A DNA stretch of 54,264 bases from Tannerellaceae bacterium (GTDB taxonomy: Bacteria; Bacteroidota; Bacteroidia; Bacteroidales; Tannerellaceae): contig JAISWO010000046.1 in the NCBI GenBank assembly GCA_031271045.1, positions 1 to 54,264 on the forward strand, written 5' to 3'. Position numbers and translations under genes: made by a program. The notes under the pieces were generated by a model. The model did not search any database and had not been told where the DNA came from. It saw nothing but the letters and a program-made list of their open reading frames with translations. Positions 52,786 to 54,264 of the stretch are shown here, one piece after another (the first letter of the stretch is position 1; each line of letters opens with the position of its first letter).

Positions 52786-54264
52786 TTAACGAAGATTGGT
52801 TATCGCCAATACGGGCGTAGAGAGGTTTTTCAGGTATGCGAGCGAAACGGTGAGCGGACGGTATCCATCGGCGCTGAAGATGTATCGCCGGTAATCGGTC
52901 CGCTGGGGGGTACCGGCTATTCCTCCGTTTTCCTGGCTGTTGCCATATTTGAAATGCCGTACGGTCAGCAGGTCGAAGGTGAGGCGGCCGCTTTTGTCTG
53001 TCCGGAGCGTCTGCGTGTAAGCGTCGTCCGGCGTGGTGAGCGTGATTTGTTTATTGGCAAGCGGTTGGCCGTTTCCATCTATAATGGTCAATGTTTTGCT
53101 TTCGCCGTAGCGCATTTCCATTTTGCCTGTTCCGCCGTAGAATGCCGGCGTCATTTCGTCCTCGGTGATGCCGACAAGTTTTGTATCGATCATGCAGTTT
53201 TCCAGGGTATTCCAGTACCAGAAGCCTATGCGGACGGGAGCGAAAAAGTGGTCATTGTCGTGGTCGATTTTTTCCAGGGTGGTGCGGTAGAAGCGGACAC
53301 CGCTGGAGATACCGTAGCCTTCGCCTATGATGATGTGGTTGACGTTGCTCATGAAACGGTTGTCTTCGAAAACCAAGGCGCCGGGGATTTCTTCGGAGGT
53401 CCAGCCGTTGCCTTGGATGGTGACGGCGGCTATGGCGTTGTTGACGTCGCCGTTATAGTAAATATCTCCGTTCCAGGGAACGTCGGTGGTGAAATTTCCG
53501 GGCATGGCTTCGACCTTCACCGTATTGTGTCTGTAAAGGATGTTCCTGTCCTGGATGCCGTTAGTCGTCCAGATGCCCCGCGCCATGGTGGCGTGATCCG
53601 TCGCCTTCAGCACAATGACGTTGCCTTCAAAGAGCATGTTTTCGTAGACGCTGTTATCGTAATTCGTAACACGCATCCCCGCCACCGCCGATTTGCGGCC
53701 GTATTCCTCGCTGCGCTGGGTGGGCGCGAATGCCCAGAGGTAAATGAAGTTGTTCTTCACCTGGAGGTTGTTGCCCCAGCCGACGCCGATGGGGTTGTAG
53801 CCCATGCCGAATATTTTGTTGTTCGTCAGCTGTGCATTGTCGCCTCCTCCGAGGGCGAAACTGTTCGTGTCGAAGCTGTCGGAATAGAGTTCGTTACGGT
53901 CGATTTTGCCGTTGCTGTCGATGCCGCGGTGACGGAAACGGCGCAAGGAGTTGAAGGAAACGTCGTTGTTGGGATTCTGCCCGACGGTCATGGCGCGGAT
54001 GGCCATGTGACGGTTGTCAATGACCGAGCCGCGGTCGTAGAGCACGTTGTGGTGTATGTGTCCGTCGGAAGTCATCATTCCGGCCACACTGTTGCCGTAA
54101 TAGTCCACTGTGATGCCGGCCACTTCGTTGTACGTGTTTCCCATGTGATTCAGGAAAAGCGGATTGAAACCGATGCCGATAAATCCCGTTCCGCCGTTGC
54201 GCCCCTGTTTGATGACGCCGTTCAGGATTTTAAAATTAGTCTTGTTCCACAGTCCCGCCCGGAT
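52786..54264 (-). CDS. Right-handed parallel beta-helix protein (5' end beyond the window)
   Basis: At least 492 codons. The frame stays open to the window edge (reading IRAGLWNKTNFKIL at the edge), so the internal ATG at 54144 is not the real start. The repeated NNxI/V-type coils (for example LTNNKIFGMGYNPIGVGW, VYENMLFEGNVIVL, VFEDNRFMSNVNHIIIGEG) indicate a pectate-lyase-like beta-helix. The last 100 residues form a carboxypeptidase-regulatory/Ig-like domain (LTIIDGNGQPLANKQITL). It is probably a surface or secreted glycan-binding protein or lyase; no catalytic residues can be assigned. Confidence 0.8.
   Translation of the reverse strand: MRAGLWNKTNFKILNGVIKQGRNGGTGFIGIGFNPLFLNHMGNTYNEVAGITVDYYGNSVAGMMTSDGHIHHNVLYDRGSVIDNRHMAIRAMTVGQNPNNDVSFNSLRRFRHRGIDSNGKIDRNELYSDSFDTNSFALGGGDNAQLTNNKIFGMGYNPIGVGWGNNLQVKNNFIYLWAFAPTQRSEEYGRKSAVAGMRVTNYDNSVYENMLFEGNVIVLKATDHATMARGIWTTNGIQDRNILYRHNTVKVEAMPGNFTTDVPWNGDIYYNGDVNNAIAAVTIQGNGWTSEEIPGALVFEDNRFMSNVNHIIIGEGYGISSGVRFYRTTLEKIDHDNDHFFAPVRIGFWYWNTLENCMIDTKLVGITEDEMTPAFYGGTGKMEMRYGESKTLTIIDGNGQPLANKQITLTTPDDAYTQTLRTDKSGRLTFDLLTVRHFKYGNSQENGGIAGTPQRTDYRRYIFSADGYRPLTVSLAYLKNLSTPVLAITNLR

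Overview
The window is a chromosomal segment of a Bacteroidales bacterium, probably a gut or oral member of the Tannerellaceae/Porphyromonadaceae side of the order. The evidence is a SusC/SusD pair, a DUF4861 protein, a GH109-type Gfo/Idh protein, a PorE-like OmpA lipoprotein, the thrS-infC-rpmI-rplT operon followed by an RNA matching my memory of the Bacteroidales-1 motif, and many promoters of the Bacteroidetes type (-33 TTTG, -7 TAnnTTTG). No phage or conjugative element is visible. Mobile or decayed DNA is limited to the end of an IS1595-type transposase at the left edge and a decayed topB (topoisomerase III) fragment near 43.8 kb.

Layout. 1-5.6 kb: transposase 3' end, then a plus-strand run of serine hydrolase, kduI, DUF4861, kduD and a Tat-exported GH109-like protein (unsaturated uronate and amino-sugar handling). 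5.7-6.5 kb: a 17-unit, 41-bp tandem array. 6.6-11.8 kb: DJ-1/PfpI protein, then a minus-strand operon of XRE-cupin regulator, acyl-CoA synthetase, proB and proA. 12-13.7 kb: NikR-like regulator plus FucP-family transporter. 13.8-14.1 kb: 21-bp array. 14.2-16.2 kb: TPR/PD40/OmpA lipoprotein. 16.4-21.1 kb: galM, a 41-bp array, tadA with a small RHH-like partner, yraN and dnaB. 21.3-28.8 kb: a small polysaccharide utilisation locus (GH2, SusD, SusC). 29.3-35.8 kb: ppdK, glyA and a GH20 hexosaminidase. 35.9-36.1 kb: 23-bp palindromic array. 36.1-39.9 kb: an operon of TonB receptor, secreted helical-repeat protein, membrane protein and winged-helix regulator. 40-43.6 kb: thrS, infC, rpmI, rplT and the structured RNA. 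43.7-46 kb: topB remnant, tatAC, fabD. 46-49.7 kb: nickel transporter, larE, larB and larC (nickel-pincer cofactor synthesis) with a 22-bp array inside the operon. 49.7-52.7 kb: two tRNAs, ribH, a TPR protein, recF and a DciA-like protein. The right edge holds a truncated beta-helix protein.

How the genes work together. KduI and KduD lead from unsaturated uronates, such as those released from glycosaminoglycans or pectin, towards KDG. GH109, GH20 and GH2 act on N-acetylhexosamine and beta-mannoside linkages, and SusCD, the second TonB receptor and the FucP-like permease import sugars. This suggests a forager on host glycans. TatAC can export the GH109 protein. The nickel transporter and LarE/B/C form a complete nickel-cofactor module, but no LarA is present.

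The most unusual feature is a set of five intergenic tandem arrays. They differ in sequence, but all have periods of 21-23 or 41-42 bp (about two or four DNA turns), units containing inverted repeats, and a position just 3' of a gene. Three of them share a GCTGAA word. I do not recognise them as a known element. Coordinates were read by eye and no searches were run, so family names rest on recognised motifs.
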